This document shows, piece by piece, positions 1 through 9,598 of a DNA stretch of 22,121 nt (positions are counted from its first letter, which is position 1; the number at the start of each line of letters is the position of its first letter). The translations under genes and the position numbers were made by a program. Under the pieces are notes generated by a model. That model made no database searches and was not told where the DNA came from. It saw nothing but the letters and a program-made list of their open reading frames with translations. This DNA comes from Baffinella frigidus (taxonomy: Eukaryota; Cryptophyceae; Cryptomonadales; Baffinellaceae), in the NCBI GenBank assembly GCA_026770585.1, contig MU647037.1, positions 118,760 to 140,880 on the forward strand, given 5' to 3'.

Positions 1-98
1 TCAAACTCAAGTGGTGACCACCGATGTCAGAGGGGGTCAAACTCAAGTGGTGACCACCGATGTCAGAGGGGATCAAACTCAAGTGGTGACCACCGTCA
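1..98. repeat. 36-bp tandem repeat, about 2.7 units
   Basis: Units start at 1, 37 and 73 with TCAAACTCAAGTGGTGACCA; the array enters from the left edge. There are no spacers, so it is a minisatellite. Confidence 0.9.
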
Positions 99-740
99 GC
101 TTACTGACGTGGTGACGCACGAAGCAGGGAGATGTGTGAGGGCCTGGAGATAGGCGGGCGGGCAGCGCTCTCGCACTTGCTTCTCCATGGCGCAGGCAGG
201 CCCCCTCCATCCTTCCACCCACCCCCCCGACGTGATGTGTGAATTTCATAGGGAAGCGGTTTTAATTTAAAACTTTCCGGCGATGAAATTTACTACACAC
301 AATGAGTTTTACTAGTAATATCAAAGCATTTGTGTAGTAATTTTCATTGAATCCAATGGTTTTACATTAACACCATTTCCGCATTAGATTGTTACCGCTT
401 GGGACGGCGGATTGGGTGTCTTTCGTCTTGGACGAGGAGTTTGTTGCTGGCATTCTCGTTCTTCTTCTTCTTCCTCTTCGGTATTGTCGTTCGTCTTCTT
501 CTTCTTCCTCTTCGGTATTACTCTCACGCCTGAAGATGAGTGGTCCAAACGTCTATGCGCTTGACAACGATGGGGGTTGTTCGACTGACGTCGCACTTGC
601 TTCTCCCACCACTTCAGTAACGCCGTCTTGCCACTTCAGTAACGCCATCTTGCTCTGCTTCACCACTTCAGTAGCGCCATCTTGCGCAGGCATGCCCGCC
701 TGTAACAATACCTTCCTCGCAACAATACCCTGCATCTTTC
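99..740. other. Non-coding stretch with a MITE, CTT repeats and minisatellites
   Basis: A GTGTAGTAATTTTC foldback lies at about 283-347. A duplicated 30-bp CTT-rich unit ending CTCTTCGGTATT lies at 458-519. A CACTTCAGTAACGCCATCTTG repeat (three copies) lies at 611-686. Frames here are low complexity and I support no gene. Positions 385-560 resemble 1000-1130 at low identity. Confidence 0.6.
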
Positions 741-741
741 G

Positions 742-845
742 TATCCCTTAAGTGACCAACGGGTGAATAATCGCCCGTGGAAGCCCTAGGCAGGTCCTAG
801 GGCCCTACGGTAGGGCGTATGAGCCTACTGGTCACTTAAGGGATA
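742..845. mobile_element. 104-bp foldback element, TATCCCTTAAG family
   Basis: Terminal inverted repeats TATCCCTTAAGTGACCA / TGGTCACTTAAGGGATA surround CCTAGG/GGCCCT-rich internal arms. TA at both ends fits a TA target duplication. There is no coding capacity. Nearly identical to 20823-20926. Confidence 0.85.
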
Positions 846-854
846 ACGATACCG

Positions 855-1370
855 TAATCGAAACAATACCTTGCATCACCCCTGTAACAATTCCTACCTC
901 TCAACAATACCTAGCTCAATTCTTGCCTCATAACAATGCCTACCACAACAATACCTACCGTGTCAACAGTACCTATTGCGTATAGGTAGGTAGTGTTATC
1001 GCTTGGACTGGCGGGTTTGCACTAGTGTACCTTGCTTGCTGGACGAAAACGGGTGTGTTGTTGTTTTCTTCGTTATCTTTATTACTCTCCAGCCTGGAGA
1101 TGAGTGATCTGAAAGTCTATGAGCATTACAAGGAGGGGATAATCAAGTTGAATCCGAGAATAAGAATTAGGTTTGGAGTCTCAGGGTCTCGGCCGTACTC
1201 AACCCTAAACCCTAAACCCCAAACCCCAAATTTCAGAAGGGCTCTGGCGGTATGCTTTTTTAGTGTCGGCGTGGTTATCAATAACTAGCGTGCTGTGTGG
1301 TTCTTTTGTTGCATATTCATAAACTTCTTTCAACTCATCTTCCGTTAGATAAGCGCTAACTTCTGGATTT
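855..1370. repeat. AACAATACC-type degenerate minisatellite and unassigned flank
   Basis: Repeated AACAATACCT-like units run from about 700 to 985, interrupted by the foldback at 742-845. A short CCCTAAA patch lies at about 1200-1230. I see no gene. Confidence 0.5.
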
Positions 1371-1470
1371 AGTTAGGCCTACGGTATTGACTACGGTAGG
1401 CCGTAGGGTCCTAGGGGGGCTCCAACGAAAAACCCTACGGCCTACCGTAGGTAATACCGTAGGCCTAACT
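1371..1470. mobile_element. 100-bp foldback element, AGTTAGGCCTACGG ends
   Basis: AGTTAGGCCTACGGTATT... and ...AATACCGTAGGCCTAACT form long inverted arms rich in CCTACGGTAGG. It is a separate family from the 104-bp and 121-bp elements but shares the CCTACGGTAGGGTCCTAGG core style. Confidence 0.75.
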
Positions 1471-1758
1471 ACCCCATTTGTAGTCCGTTACCCTATTAAC
1501 AACGACAATAGGAGGGTTGTGTCCGTCTGACATCCAAGTCTATGAGAGAGAGGCCCAGGCAGCGCCTAGCGCCCTCGTAGGCACGGGGCCGTCCGCTGCA
1601 AGGCGGCGGCTCCATCACCACTGGGGGCAGGCTCCTGAAACGGGTGTGTCTTGGAAGAAGGTTAAGTTAAGTGGGCGACTGTTTTAGACGTTCGTCTGAA
1701 GAGATCTGAAAGTCTCTGAGCCTGGCGAGGAGGGGTGTGTCCCTCTGACATCAAAGTC

Positions 1759-1911
1759 TAACCCTAAACCCTAAACCCTAAACCCTAAACCCTAAACCCT
1801 AAACCCTAAACCCTAAACCCTAATTCCTAAACCCTAAACCCCAAACCCCAAACCCTAAACCCTAAACCCTAAACCCGAAACCCTAAACCCTAAACCCTAA
1901 ACCCGAAACCT
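1759..1911. repeat. Interstitial telomere-like array, CCCTAAA
   Basis: About 21 units of CCCTAAA, mostly perfect, with CCCGAAA, CCCCAAA and CCTAATT variants. This is the most uniform telomere-type tract in the left half. Confidence 0.9.
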
Positions 1912-1941
1912 CACGACGAGGTGCCACTAGCCCTTAGAGGA

Positions 1942-2046
1942 GGCTCACATAGTGCTCTGGGGCATTTTTGATTTACCTTGGATCGGGGTCAAAAGTGACC
2001 CCGATCCAAGGTGAAATCGAAGACCTTCCAGGGCACTATTTGAGCC
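1942..2046. mobile_element. 105-bp foldback element, GGCTCA ends
   Basis: Two arms of about 50 bp (GGCTCACATAGTGC... and ...GCACTATTTGAGCC) meet at CGGGGTCAaaagTGACCCCG. The inner 18 bp are perfect. Non-coding. Confidence 0.75.
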
Positions 2047-2199
2047 ACTTGGGATGGCTGGTTGTGTGTTTTCGACCGACGTCGACGCCCGCTTCCAGGA
2101 GCAGATAAGGTGGTGCTTACCTTGGGTGTATGTGCCTTAAGATGGTGCTTACCGTAGGGTCTATGAGTATTAAGGTCTATGCCAACCTCGACTCTTGCC

Positions 2200-2236
<37 letters not shown>

Positions 2237-2290
2237 GGTGAAGGGTGTTTTCTGACATCGAATCTCGCTTCCAGGTGCAGAGAAAGTGGT
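2047..2290. repeat. Diverged repeat copies and a (CT)n microsatellite
   Basis: TTCCAGGnGCAGAnAAGGTGG followed by TGCTTACC recurs at about 2093-2121 and 2270-2298. A CT dinucleotide run spans 2200-2234. Open frames across it are simple Ser-Leu or Arg-Glu runs and are rejected. Confidence 0.6.
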
Positions 2291-2629
2291 GCTTACCGCC
2301 GTGGAGAGGTGAGACCCTCCACACCCGAATCCCCACCACCAGACCCTAGAAAAACAATCCGAGAAAAAAAACCTTTGACCATGCACTTCCGAAACCCCCC
2401 CTGAGACCCTGGCACATCCGAACCCCCTTTAGACCCTCCACACCCGACACCCCCCTTAGACCCCGCACACCTAAAATCCCCTTTTTTGAACACACGCATT
2501 CTCCCTCCAGAATTTGACGGCATACCCTGCTCGCACCCACTCGAGGCTAGAAGTGTGACCATTTTAAAACAGTCATTCTTTTACAAGTGTAGGGGGGGGG
2601 GGGATATATAGTAATTTTCACACAAATCG
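2291..2629. repeat. Degenerate C-rich minisatellite
   Basis: GACCCTCCACACCCGA and CCCCCTTAGACCC units recur with drift to about 2480. A G12 homopolymer lies near 2592-2603. No gene. Confidence 0.5.
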
Positions 2630-2685
2630 GGGCATTTGGTCAGGTATCTTAAGTTATAACTTGAGATACGTGACCAAGCATGCCC
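2630..2685. repeat. Imperfect palindrome
   Basis: GGGCAT...TTGGTCAGGTATCTTAAGTT / AACTTGAGATACGTGACCAA...ATGCCC forms a hairpin with a 2-bp centre. Confidence 0.7.
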
Positions 2686-2807
2686 GTGACTGGTACTAAA
2701 TTTAATAACCCCACATTTAAAATAGTCCCTCTTCCAGCCTCGAGTGGACACAGCCTCTTTCGCGCGATCTCCCGTTTGGTAAAGCCACGTCAATGCAACT
2801 CACTACG

Positions 2808-2907
2808 CTCACAGCGCTTGCCTGTTGTGCTCACAACACCTGTAGCTAGGCCTACGCAGGAGGCCTAGCTACAGGTGCACTCACAGCGCTTCCGTGTTGT
2901 CTTGTGA
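2808..2907. repeat. 17-bp-stem palindrome between direct repeats
   Basis: CACCTGTAGCTAGGCCT and its complement (2837-2877, 7-bp loop) sit between two imperfect copies of CTCACAGCGCTTnC-TGTTGT (2808-2836 and 2878-2907). One arm and the loop recur at about 4492-4515. Confidence 0.65.
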
Positions 2908-2956
2908 GGCACTGACGATACCTCTTTCTTGTTGGGAACTGACGAAACCTGTTTTG

Positions 2957-3136
2957 TAGAGCTATTCCGGTAGGGCTTGTCGCGTTTTCGATTTCGAGAC
3001 TTCGAGACTTCATTTTTGCCATGAGATTTGAAACGGTGTGTTTCAAAACGTTTTACGCCCTTTGAAACCTTTTTGAAGTCTGAAATCTTGAAATCTCCAA
3101 GTCGAAAACGCGACAAGTCCTACCGGAATGGCTCTA
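2957..3136. mobile_element. 180-bp foldback element, TAGAGCTATTCCGGTAG family, copy 1
   Basis: Ends TAGAGCTATTCCGGTAGGGC and GTCCTACCGGAATGGCTCTA, with long inner arms around CTTGTCGCGTTTTCGA. Copy 2 is at 15123-15310. TA ends suggest a TA target site. Confidence 0.85.
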
Positions 3137-3841
3137 GTTAGGACCGGACGAAACCTATTTCTTGAGAAATGACGATGCCTCTTTGACGATCCCGTGCCAC
3201 GCCAGAGTCTTCGAAGAGGTCGCCAAAAGTCAATTTCCCCTGAAGGCAGTTGTTTTCAAAAGTCAAATACCGTATCCACATACGGTTTAAAAAAATAACC
3301 CCCTCCTCCACTCTGGCGTGGTGTGTGAGCAGCTAGAGAGATTGATAATTTATTGCCAAACAACCAGCGTCGGCGCCGCACATGCTCCGCATTGTGCCAC
3401 TTACTGTACCCCGTGTCGGCCGCTCATACGAGCATTTTCCGGATGGATTCTAACTCCACCTCCTACATGTGAGCAGCTACATCAAAGGATCGATCCCGTC
3501 CATCGGCATCCGATTCTCCTAGCCGCCACGCTTAAGTCTACATAAATGACATCTGTTCTCGCCCGAGGGGGGCCCGTCCCGAGGCGGTCCTCGCAACGCG
3601 GGCGTGCAGGACTGGTCAAACCCAACTGGTCAAAACAGCGGGCTTGAAGGACTGGTCACAACCGCGAAACCTGCAGCGGGCCAACATGAACGTAGGTGCC
3701 GAGTGTGGTCTGGGGGCACGCCCTATGTAGGAGTAGTCGGAGTGACTTTACAAAAGTAGCCGGAGTGACTTTACACAGGCACGTTCCCTGTCGGGACTGG
3801 GACTTCCAGCGGGCAATTCAATACAGTCTTCTCTCTCTATG
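3137..3841. other. Non-coding stretch with a dispersed repeat
   Basis: Positions 3353-3465 match 6903-7008 (inside intron 3 of the transferase gene) in inverted orientation at roughly 85%. Positions 3603-3660 hold a GCGGGC...GGACTGGTCA repeat, and 3728-3775 two copies of a GTAGnCGGAGTGACTTTACA unit. I find no gene. Confidence 0.55.
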
Positions 3842-3935
3842 TACAGGGGTACCTCACTCATAAGAAATCGCCCCCCCCCCCCTAGGTCCCCCATAGGGTC
3901 CTGGACAAAGGCCTACCGTAGGGTCCTAAAGGGAG
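3842..3935. mobile_element. Single-ended copy of the TACAGGGGTACC family
   Basis: A left end TACAGGGGTACCTCACTCAT followed by a long C run and CCTAGG sequence; the right terminus is missing. Confidence 0.65.
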
Positions 3936-4268
3936 GCAGTTGAAGAACGTGGAGAGTTATCAGTAAAGCCTTTCGGGAAGACCGCGGAGGGGTATCAGAC
4001 CAAGCCGTTCGGGAAGAACGTGTGGAGGGTTTCGACTGCACGTTTGCGCGAATGCAATGTGTGCCCCTAGGCTCGAACTTTGCGGACGCGAGTGTTGCGA
4101 CGAGCATCGAATAGCTTTGCTTTTCCAGGCACTTTATGGAGGTTCAGCACTCGACGTCGAACCGATCTCTGATGATTCACTGGCAGGATTCCTTACAACT
4201 ACTTATAGGCGCTCTCCCTTGGAGCCCTTTTACCCGAGGCGGGCCCGTCCAGGACCCGGTCCTCACAG

Positions 4269-4372
4269 TATCCCTTAAGTGACCAGGCCTCCAAATTTGG
4301 GGGCCTGAGGTCCTAGGCTGGTCCTAGGGCCCTACGGTAGGGCGTATGTGCCTACTGGTCACTTAAGGGATA
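4269..4372. mobile_element. 104-bp foldback element, TATCCCTTAAG family
   Basis: Same ends and length as 742-845. The left flank (4205-4268) is a dispersed repeat with GGAGCCCTTTTACCCGAGGC that recurs at 13757-13808. Confidence 0.85.
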
Positions 4373-4467
4373 AATAAAGTGGTTTGTTAGACCCCCATAC
4401 CCCTTAACTGGCGAGTAGCCAATTGAATCTAAGAAACGGTACCCACCCGTTTTCAGAATGCCCGCAT

Positions 4468-4631
4468 CTTATGAGCGAGGTACCCCTGTACACTCCTGCG
4501 TAGGCCTAGCTACAGGGGTACCTCGCTCAGAAGAAACCGCCCCCTCCTAGGACCCTACAGTAGGACCATGCCTAGGGCCCTACAGTGGTCCTAGGGGGGG
4601 GGCAGTTTCTCATGAGCGAGGTACCCCTGTA
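4468..4631. mobile_element. 121-bp foldback element, TACAGGGGTACC family, plus a solo right end
   Basis: A full copy spans 4511-4631. A detached right end (GAGCGAGGTACCCCTGTA) ends at about 4489, separated by 21 bp that include GCGTAGGCCTAGC. Confidence 0.85.
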
Positions 4632-4648
4632 GGGTCCTACGACTTGCT

Positions 4649-4805
4649 GCGGGTCAAACATGACCCGCTCGCCACTTACTAATTACACTAGGCCTAGGTA
4701 ATCACCCTAGTCATAGATGATGAATGATTACACTAGTCCTTAATAATTACACTAGTTCTGGATGATGGCGAGCGAAATCCAGCCTAGCGCCATCACACCA
4801 GGCAT
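4649..4805. repeat. Small hairpin and TAATTACACTAG repeats
   Basis: GCGGGTCAaacaTGACCCGC lies at about 4649-4668, and three TnATTACACTAG units lie at 4680-4757. Confidence 0.55.
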
Positions 4806-4910
4806 TATCTCTTAAGTGGTCAGTGAGCTCATACGCCCTGCCGTAGCGCCTTAGGACCTGCCTAGGACCCATCGGGGGTCAATTGTGACCCCCTGGCAAC
4901 TTAAGGGATA
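4806..4910. mobile_element. Divergent TATCCCTTAAG-family foldback
   Basis: Left end TATCTCTTAAGTGGTCA, right end TGGCAACTTAAGGGATA; the interior has an unrelated GGGGGTCAATTGTGACCCCC palindrome. Confidence 0.7.
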
Positions 4911-5399
4911 GACGGGTTGAGAGCAAGTCATTTCCTAGACGTCAGGGGCCTACGCTACGAGGACGGCGGCTTGCCGCGGAAAGCATTGCGCCGCGGGATC
5001 GGCGTCGGAGTTCCCAATCCTTCCCCCCTGCCCGCACTACCAGAGGGAAACATGTGACGACATTCTACCTACCACGGCCGTCCACTAAGCGCGGTCGCCT
5101 CTCACTGAGTGGTCCACTCTCGCTAAGTGGACCATTCAGTGAGAGAGGTGCATTTAGTGTGGTCAACCCGCAGGAGGATGCTAGAGGCGGAGTTCCCAAT
5201 CCTACCCACCTACCCGCACTACCCACATGAGCTTAAAGAGGTGTAGTGCACGCTCCGTCGCCGGGTGGCGCGGGGGTGGTGGAGGAGGGTGCGGTGTAGT
5301 TGGAGCCACGCGAGGTGATGATGTAGGAGCCGGCGGAGGCAGGGGCGACGAATCGGCCTTGAGGTGTGTGATTGAAGAAAAAGGAAACAGAAAGGGTTC
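4911..5399. other. Region downstream of the transferase stop with repeats
   Basis: A foldback with CCTCTCACTGAGTGGTCCACT arms lies at 5098-5148, with weaker extensions to about 5080-5165. GGAGTTCCCAATCCT...CCGCACTACC is repeated at about 5009-5042 and 5189-5224. The 3' UTR and polyadenylation site of the minus-strand gene should start here; I see no clear signal. Confidence 0.45.
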
Positions 5400-8300
5400 T
5401 CAAAAACACGCGCCGTCCGCTTGCAGGTACCAAAGACCGGCTGCTTTCTGCCTCCGAATTTTCTCTCGGCCTCCTGTGATCCAGTTGCTGTTTAGGATAA
5501 CCATGGAAGCAGGGTCCCAGTGAGAATAGTTCATGCTCCACACGTTTTCGTTGAAAATCGTCTGATAGATGGTTCCCTGCGCGTACACCGACCGATCCAG
5601 GTACTTCACTTGGAGCGCCCCAGCTTTGGAATCGAACACACATGTCTCAGCGTCATCGACAGACCCAAACGGCGGGAGGCACAAAACATTGTAAAAGGAA
5701 GGCTGTGCGGACGTTCCGGATATCGCACGTGAATGCAGCTCGTCAAACGCCGAAATCGCAGGCGTGGTTGCAGGAACGAAGTAGCAGCCAGAGTTGATGC
5801 GCCGGAATTCGCTCCGCGGCTCCGAGCGTTGTTCAAACTCAAACAAGTCCGTCTTTGCCGAGTTATCGATGAACGGTGCATTGGAAAGCACTGACATTGT
5901 TGAAAAGTCCAGAATGTGCTCCACCGGATTCTTGAACAAAACCACGTCAGGATCGAGGTAAAAAACTGAGTACCCGAGGACCAACGCTTCCAAAACTGCT
6001 GCGGATTTCAACTTGGTCTGTTCGATACTGTCTTTCGGCAGAGAGAAGAGGAACACCCCATGGCCTCTGACTGCTGCCCAGTTGAATGTTTCCTGGTCGA
6101 GAGCCGCAACAAGGTACTCCCGGATATTCAGGCGCGCAAGATTGCAAAGAAAATTCGAGAGCATCTCTGTCTGCCACGAATGAGCCGCGGTCATTATGAC
6201 GACTCTGTGCTTCGAAGCCCGCGTTTTCAGCTGTTCCTCCAGTGACAACGGCGATGGGTGTTCCTGCGGAGATCTCTCAGGGTCGCCCAAGACCCTCAGG
6301 AATTTCTCGGTCTCGCGGGATATCTCCGTCGTTCGCTCGAAAGTCACCGCCAACGCTTTGTCGCACTCAGGCCCACCAAGCGTAGAATGTGTGCAGTTTG
6401 CCTGCTTCAGCTTCTTAGAAGACCCAGACATGCAGCCGAAATTCCTCCTGAACTGTCTGTTCTCGAAGCAGACTCGGTCACACTGGTTCCCACAGCACTT
6501 CCCCTCCCAAGGGGTCTCGCACGCAGTGCCTTGTTGCCACTTGTGCTGCAAAGTACGGTTTGGGAACAGAAGGGAGGGGGACGGGAGAAACGAGAGGTGG
6601 CGGTTGATGAGGTACTCGAGAGACTCCTTTGCTTGCCCCCACTTCTCGATTGTTGCACCTGAGATAGTGTGGCCGCCGATTACCAACAAAGAGTACCAAT
6701 CAGTTTTCACCCCCCCCACAAGGTGCTTATGAGACTGGCTGATGGGTTCTAGTCGGCCATACTAAAGCCAACACGTCTGTTGGAGCTTATTGCACGTAGG
6801 AATTCCTGATAAGTTTACCCCTTAAACTCCCAACTCACAACTTCCGTCCAAACTCAGTTCGCAAACCTGAGAAAAGCTGCCGCGAATGCAAATGACACTT
6901 TGGTGAGGTGGAGTTAGAACCCATCCGGAATATCATATGGGCGGCCGACATGGGGTACAGTAGTCGCACAATGCGTAGCATGTGCGGCTCTGACGCTGGT
7001 TGTTTGGCACCAGGGGGGCTTGATGTGATCCGAAAGGAAGCATGGCTTTTCTGCAGATAAGTTCCAGTACCCGTCCATGTTGGGAGCTCGAAGAACCTAA
7101 AGGACCTCAAGGACCTAAATTCCCAACCTTTTTTCTGACCTGAGAAGAGCTGCCGCGGGTGCAAATAATGGGTTCTAGTCGACCATACTAAAGCCAACAC
7201 GTCTATTGGAGCTTTCTTGCACGTCGGAATTCCTGGCAAGTTTACATCTGAAACTCTGAATTTCTTTCCAAACTCAGTTCTCACCTGAGAAGAGCTGCCG
7301 AGAGTGCGAATGATGCGCGAGCTTCAGCACTTTGGTCAGGTCGATCGCGTGCCTGGTTCAGGGTTGAAGGTTTGAGGTTTAGGGTTGGGGGTTCAGGGTT
7401 TAGAGTGTGGGGTTTCAGGTTCAGGGTTTAGAGATGATGGTTTGGGGTTTACGGTTTACGGTTTACGGTTTAGGGTATTGGGTATAGGGTTTGGGGCATA
7501 GGGTTAAGGGTTAAGGGTTGAGGGTTGAGGGTTTAGAGTTAAGGGTTTAGGGTTCAGGGTTTAGGGTTTAGGGTTTAGGGTTTAGGGTTTAGGGTTTGGG
7601 GTTGAGGGTTTCTGGTTTCGGGATCAGGGTTTAGGGTGTTAGGTTTAGGGTTTGGGGTTTAGGGTTTAGGGTTTAGGGTTTGGGGTTTAGGGTTTAGGGT
7701 TTAGGAATTAGGGTTTAGGGTTTAGGGTTTAGGGTTCAGGGTTTATGGTTTATGGTTTATGGTTTATGGTTTGGGGTTGAGGGTTTAGGATTCAGGGTTC
7801 AGGGTCTAGAGTTTAGGGTTTAGGGTTTAGGATTAAGGGTTAAAGGTCAAGAGTTTAGGGTTTAGGGTTAAGGGTCAAGGGTTGAGGGTTTAGGGTTTAG
7901 AGTTTAGGGTTTTAGGGTTTAGGGTTTGGGGTTTAGGGTTTATGGTTTAAGGGTTTAGGGTTTGGGTTTTAGGGTTTAGGATTCAGGGTTTAGGGTTGAA
8001 AGGTCGGGGTTTGGGGTTAATGGTTGAGGGTTAAGGGTCAGGAGTTTAGGGTTTAGGGTTTAGGGTTTAGGGTTTATGATTTAGAGTTTAGGGTTTAGGG
8101 TTTAGGGTTTAGGGTTCAGGTTTTAGGGTTTAGGGTTTAAGGTTTAGGGTTTAGGGGTCAGGGTGTACGGTTTAGGGTTTAGGGTTTAGGGTTTAGGGTT
8201 TAGGGTTTAGGGTTTAGGGTTTAGGGCTTACAGTTGAAGGGTTTGGGTTTAGGGTTTTAGGGTTTAGGGTTTTGGGTAAACCGAGAAGTCGACGAAAGCA

Positions 8301-9598
8301 TCATGTCCAAAAACCAGTTGTCAAACTCAGGCCTGCCGTACCTGGTTTAGGGTTTAGGTTTCAGGGTTCAGGTTTCAGTTTTGGGGGGTTATGGTTTAGT
8401 CTTTAAGGTTCAGTGGTTAGGGGTCAGGGGTTAGGGGTCAGGATTGAAGGTTAATGGTTTAGGGTTTGGGGTGTAGGGTGTAGGGTGTGGTGTGTAGGCT
8501 TTAGGGTGTAGGGCTCAGGGTTTCGGGTGTGAGTTGTGGGTTTTACCAGAAGGGGGGGATCGCCACGTCGATCAGCGGGACTCGGCTCGGCACTTCATTC
8601 CACAGCCAAAAATCGTACCCTCCAGCCATGTGTTTCTTCTCTTGGCCATCAGGTAGAAGATCGAATCTCTCAGAGACCGCAAACCAACATTCCGAAAAGA
8701 AAGGACGGCCATGTACGAGCTTGTCTGTAAATTTCATAAACGGATGTGCCTCGCGAAGGGGGTGCTCCTTCCATCCAAACGCTTTCAGAGAACGAATCGC
8801 AGAACCGAGCGCGGCTGGGTCCCGGAGCACAATGTCAGAGTTCGCGAGGCCCATCACAGTGTTGTCACACATTTTCCGCATCGTTGAAATCATGGCATCA
8901 AATCGTGGCAGTCCGTCGACGGTTGAATCCACGCAGAGATAATAAATGCCACGCGACTCTGCGAACTCCACCGCCGAGATTTCGTTGACGAAGAAAACAA
9001 TGGTGACGTTGAAGGGCGCCGCCTGCAGCCAACTCCTAACGGCACGCTCTTGCCGCGCTGCACGTTCCCCCGTGAAAGGAGCGGGCGCCATGAATATCAC
9101 CGCGGATTTACACAACTCCTTCGGCAAAGTGTGAAAATGGCAAATCGGGGAAGCGGGTGCGATGTTTGCTTGCACTGGGAACGCCTTGCCGGTGGCGTCA
9201 ACGGCCTTGTCCGCGCCTTCCTTTCTCACCGGCAGAAGATTGTCGGTAACTCGGACAACGCCGGCCTGCGCAGGCTGAAGGGGCGAAGAAGCTGTGGCAG
9301 TTGTTCCTGGGGAAAGCCGAGGGTCGTCCCCGCCTTCCTTTCGCACTGGCACAAGATTTTTGGGTGTCTGACCACGAGGGGATTCTGCCGGCAAAAGCCG
9401 AGGCGCAGAGGTGAGTTCGCCAGGGAGCATCTTGTGGCTAGAGGCAAGTTCGACGTGGATGAACTGGAAGGAAGCAATCACCATCGACAAGCCAGCCAAC
9501 ATCACAAAGATGGCATGTGTTCTCCCCGCACGTCGGCCAGGGGAGCTGCCTCCGCCTTTTGCCCTGCCGTCTGCTCTCAGTTGCTTCCGGCTGAACAT
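5400..9598 (-). CDS. Two-module type II membrane glycosyltransferase, four exons, 812 residues
   Basis: Exons 9598-8547, 8341-8282, 7352-7285 and 6658-5400 join in frame (1052+60+68+1259 bp, junction phases 2, 2, 1) with GT-AG introns. The start is the first ATG (9598); the frame is open further upstream but only with a GTG. Residues about 29-48 form one hydrophobic segment after a basic N-terminus, as in a Golgi/ER signal anchor. A low-complexity stem contains a repeated PVRKEG motif (residues about 83-88 and 122-127). Residues about 164-400 form a first GT-A-like module with ANSDIVL (252-258, DxD-like), GYDFWLWN (327-334) and, across intron 1, YGRPEFDNWF. A Cys-rich linker (about 440-457) leads to a PF03407 Nucleotid_trans (GT77-type) module at about 546-803, with YLDPDVVLFKNP (DxD at 629-631) and a C-terminal NSNWITGG...GLW block. 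Both modules should transfer sugar from nucleotide-sugars in the secretory pathway; donor and acceptor are unknown. Seen: exons, motifs, frames. Inferred: that both modules form one transcript. Confidence 0.8.
6659..7284 (-). repeat. Intron 3 (626 bp) with exon-3 copies and a dispersed repeat
   Basis: The intron contains two extra copies of the 3' end of exon 3 with its donor (about 7137-7170 and about 6865-6905). A duplicated stretch of about 110 bp follows (7168-7284 against 6747-6866, both with GCCAACACGTCT). A dispersed repeat at 6903-7008 also occurs inverted at 3353-3465. Positions 7030-7118 carry another dispersed repeat, also seen near 16035 and 19390-19550. The bases just before exon 4 resemble 19655-19700. 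Confidence 0.7.
7285..7352 (-). other. Exon 3 of the glycosyltransferase gene (68 bp)
   Basis: The acceptor CCCTGAACCAG and the strong donor CAG|GTGAGA bound 22 codons containing AIDLTKVLKLAHHSHS. This matches the D-x-T...H-x-x-H pattern that follows the GRxxxDNW block in related transferases. It enters in phase 2 and leaves in phase 1, matching exon 2 and the acceptor at 6659-6660 of exon 4 (TCTCAG|GT). Confidence 0.8.
7353..8281 (-). repeat. Intron 2 (929 bp), degenerate telomere-like array
   Basis: On the plus strand this is more than 100 units of TTTAGGG with variants (TTGAGGG, TTCAGGG, TTTATGG, TTTACGG). In sense orientation it is CCCTAAA. The array reaches both splice sites: the donor reads GTTTACCCAAAACCC and the acceptor CCCTGAACCAG. 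Unit degeneracy argues for an old interstitial tract rather than a living telomere. Confidence 0.85.
8282..8341 (-). other. Exon 2 of the glycosyltransferase gene (60 bp)
   Basis: This 60-bp exon is flanked on both sides by telomere-like repeat. It reads YGRPEFDNWFLDMMLSSTS in phase 2 and completes a split Trp codon left by exon 1. The preceding acceptor is CCCTAAACCAG; the donor is CG|GTTTACCC. It restores the G-R-x-x-x-D-N-W block expected shortly after the IPPF end of exon 1 in this kind of transferase. Without it the gene appears to stop at 8543, which is intron read-through. Confidence 0.8.
8342..8546 (-). repeat. Intron 1 (205 bp), mostly telomere-like repeat
   Basis: The donor is TG|GTAAAACC. 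The body, in sense orientation, is degenerate CCCTAAA/CCCTACA units, and the acceptor CCCTAAACCAG is itself a telomere unit with an altered end. Confidence 0.75.

Noticed and set aside
1-98. CRISPR-like direct repeats
   Set aside because: Units are head-to-tail with no spacers, in a eukaryotic-type genome.
384-751. Ser- or Glu-rich proteins on either strand
   Set aside because: They arise from the CTT repeat; both strands are open only because of low complexity.
1195-1270. Plus-strand exon after CCCCAAATTTCAG
   Set aside because: The acceptor looks fair, but the frame stops after about eight codons and shows no motif.
5233-5881. Open frames overlapping exon 4 of the transferase in other frames
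   Set aside because: They are shadows of a gene with clear domain motifs.
6717-6762. 5' extension of the C-terminal transferase frame with a GTG start at 6719
   Set aside because: GTG is not a normal nuclear start. The frame lacks an ATG near its 5' end, and an in-phase acceptor at 6659-6660 explains the start.
7353-8546. Chromosome end or gene truncated by a telomere
   Set aside because: Coding exons with matching phases continue on both sides of the arrays and the units are degenerate, so the tract is interstitial and intronic.
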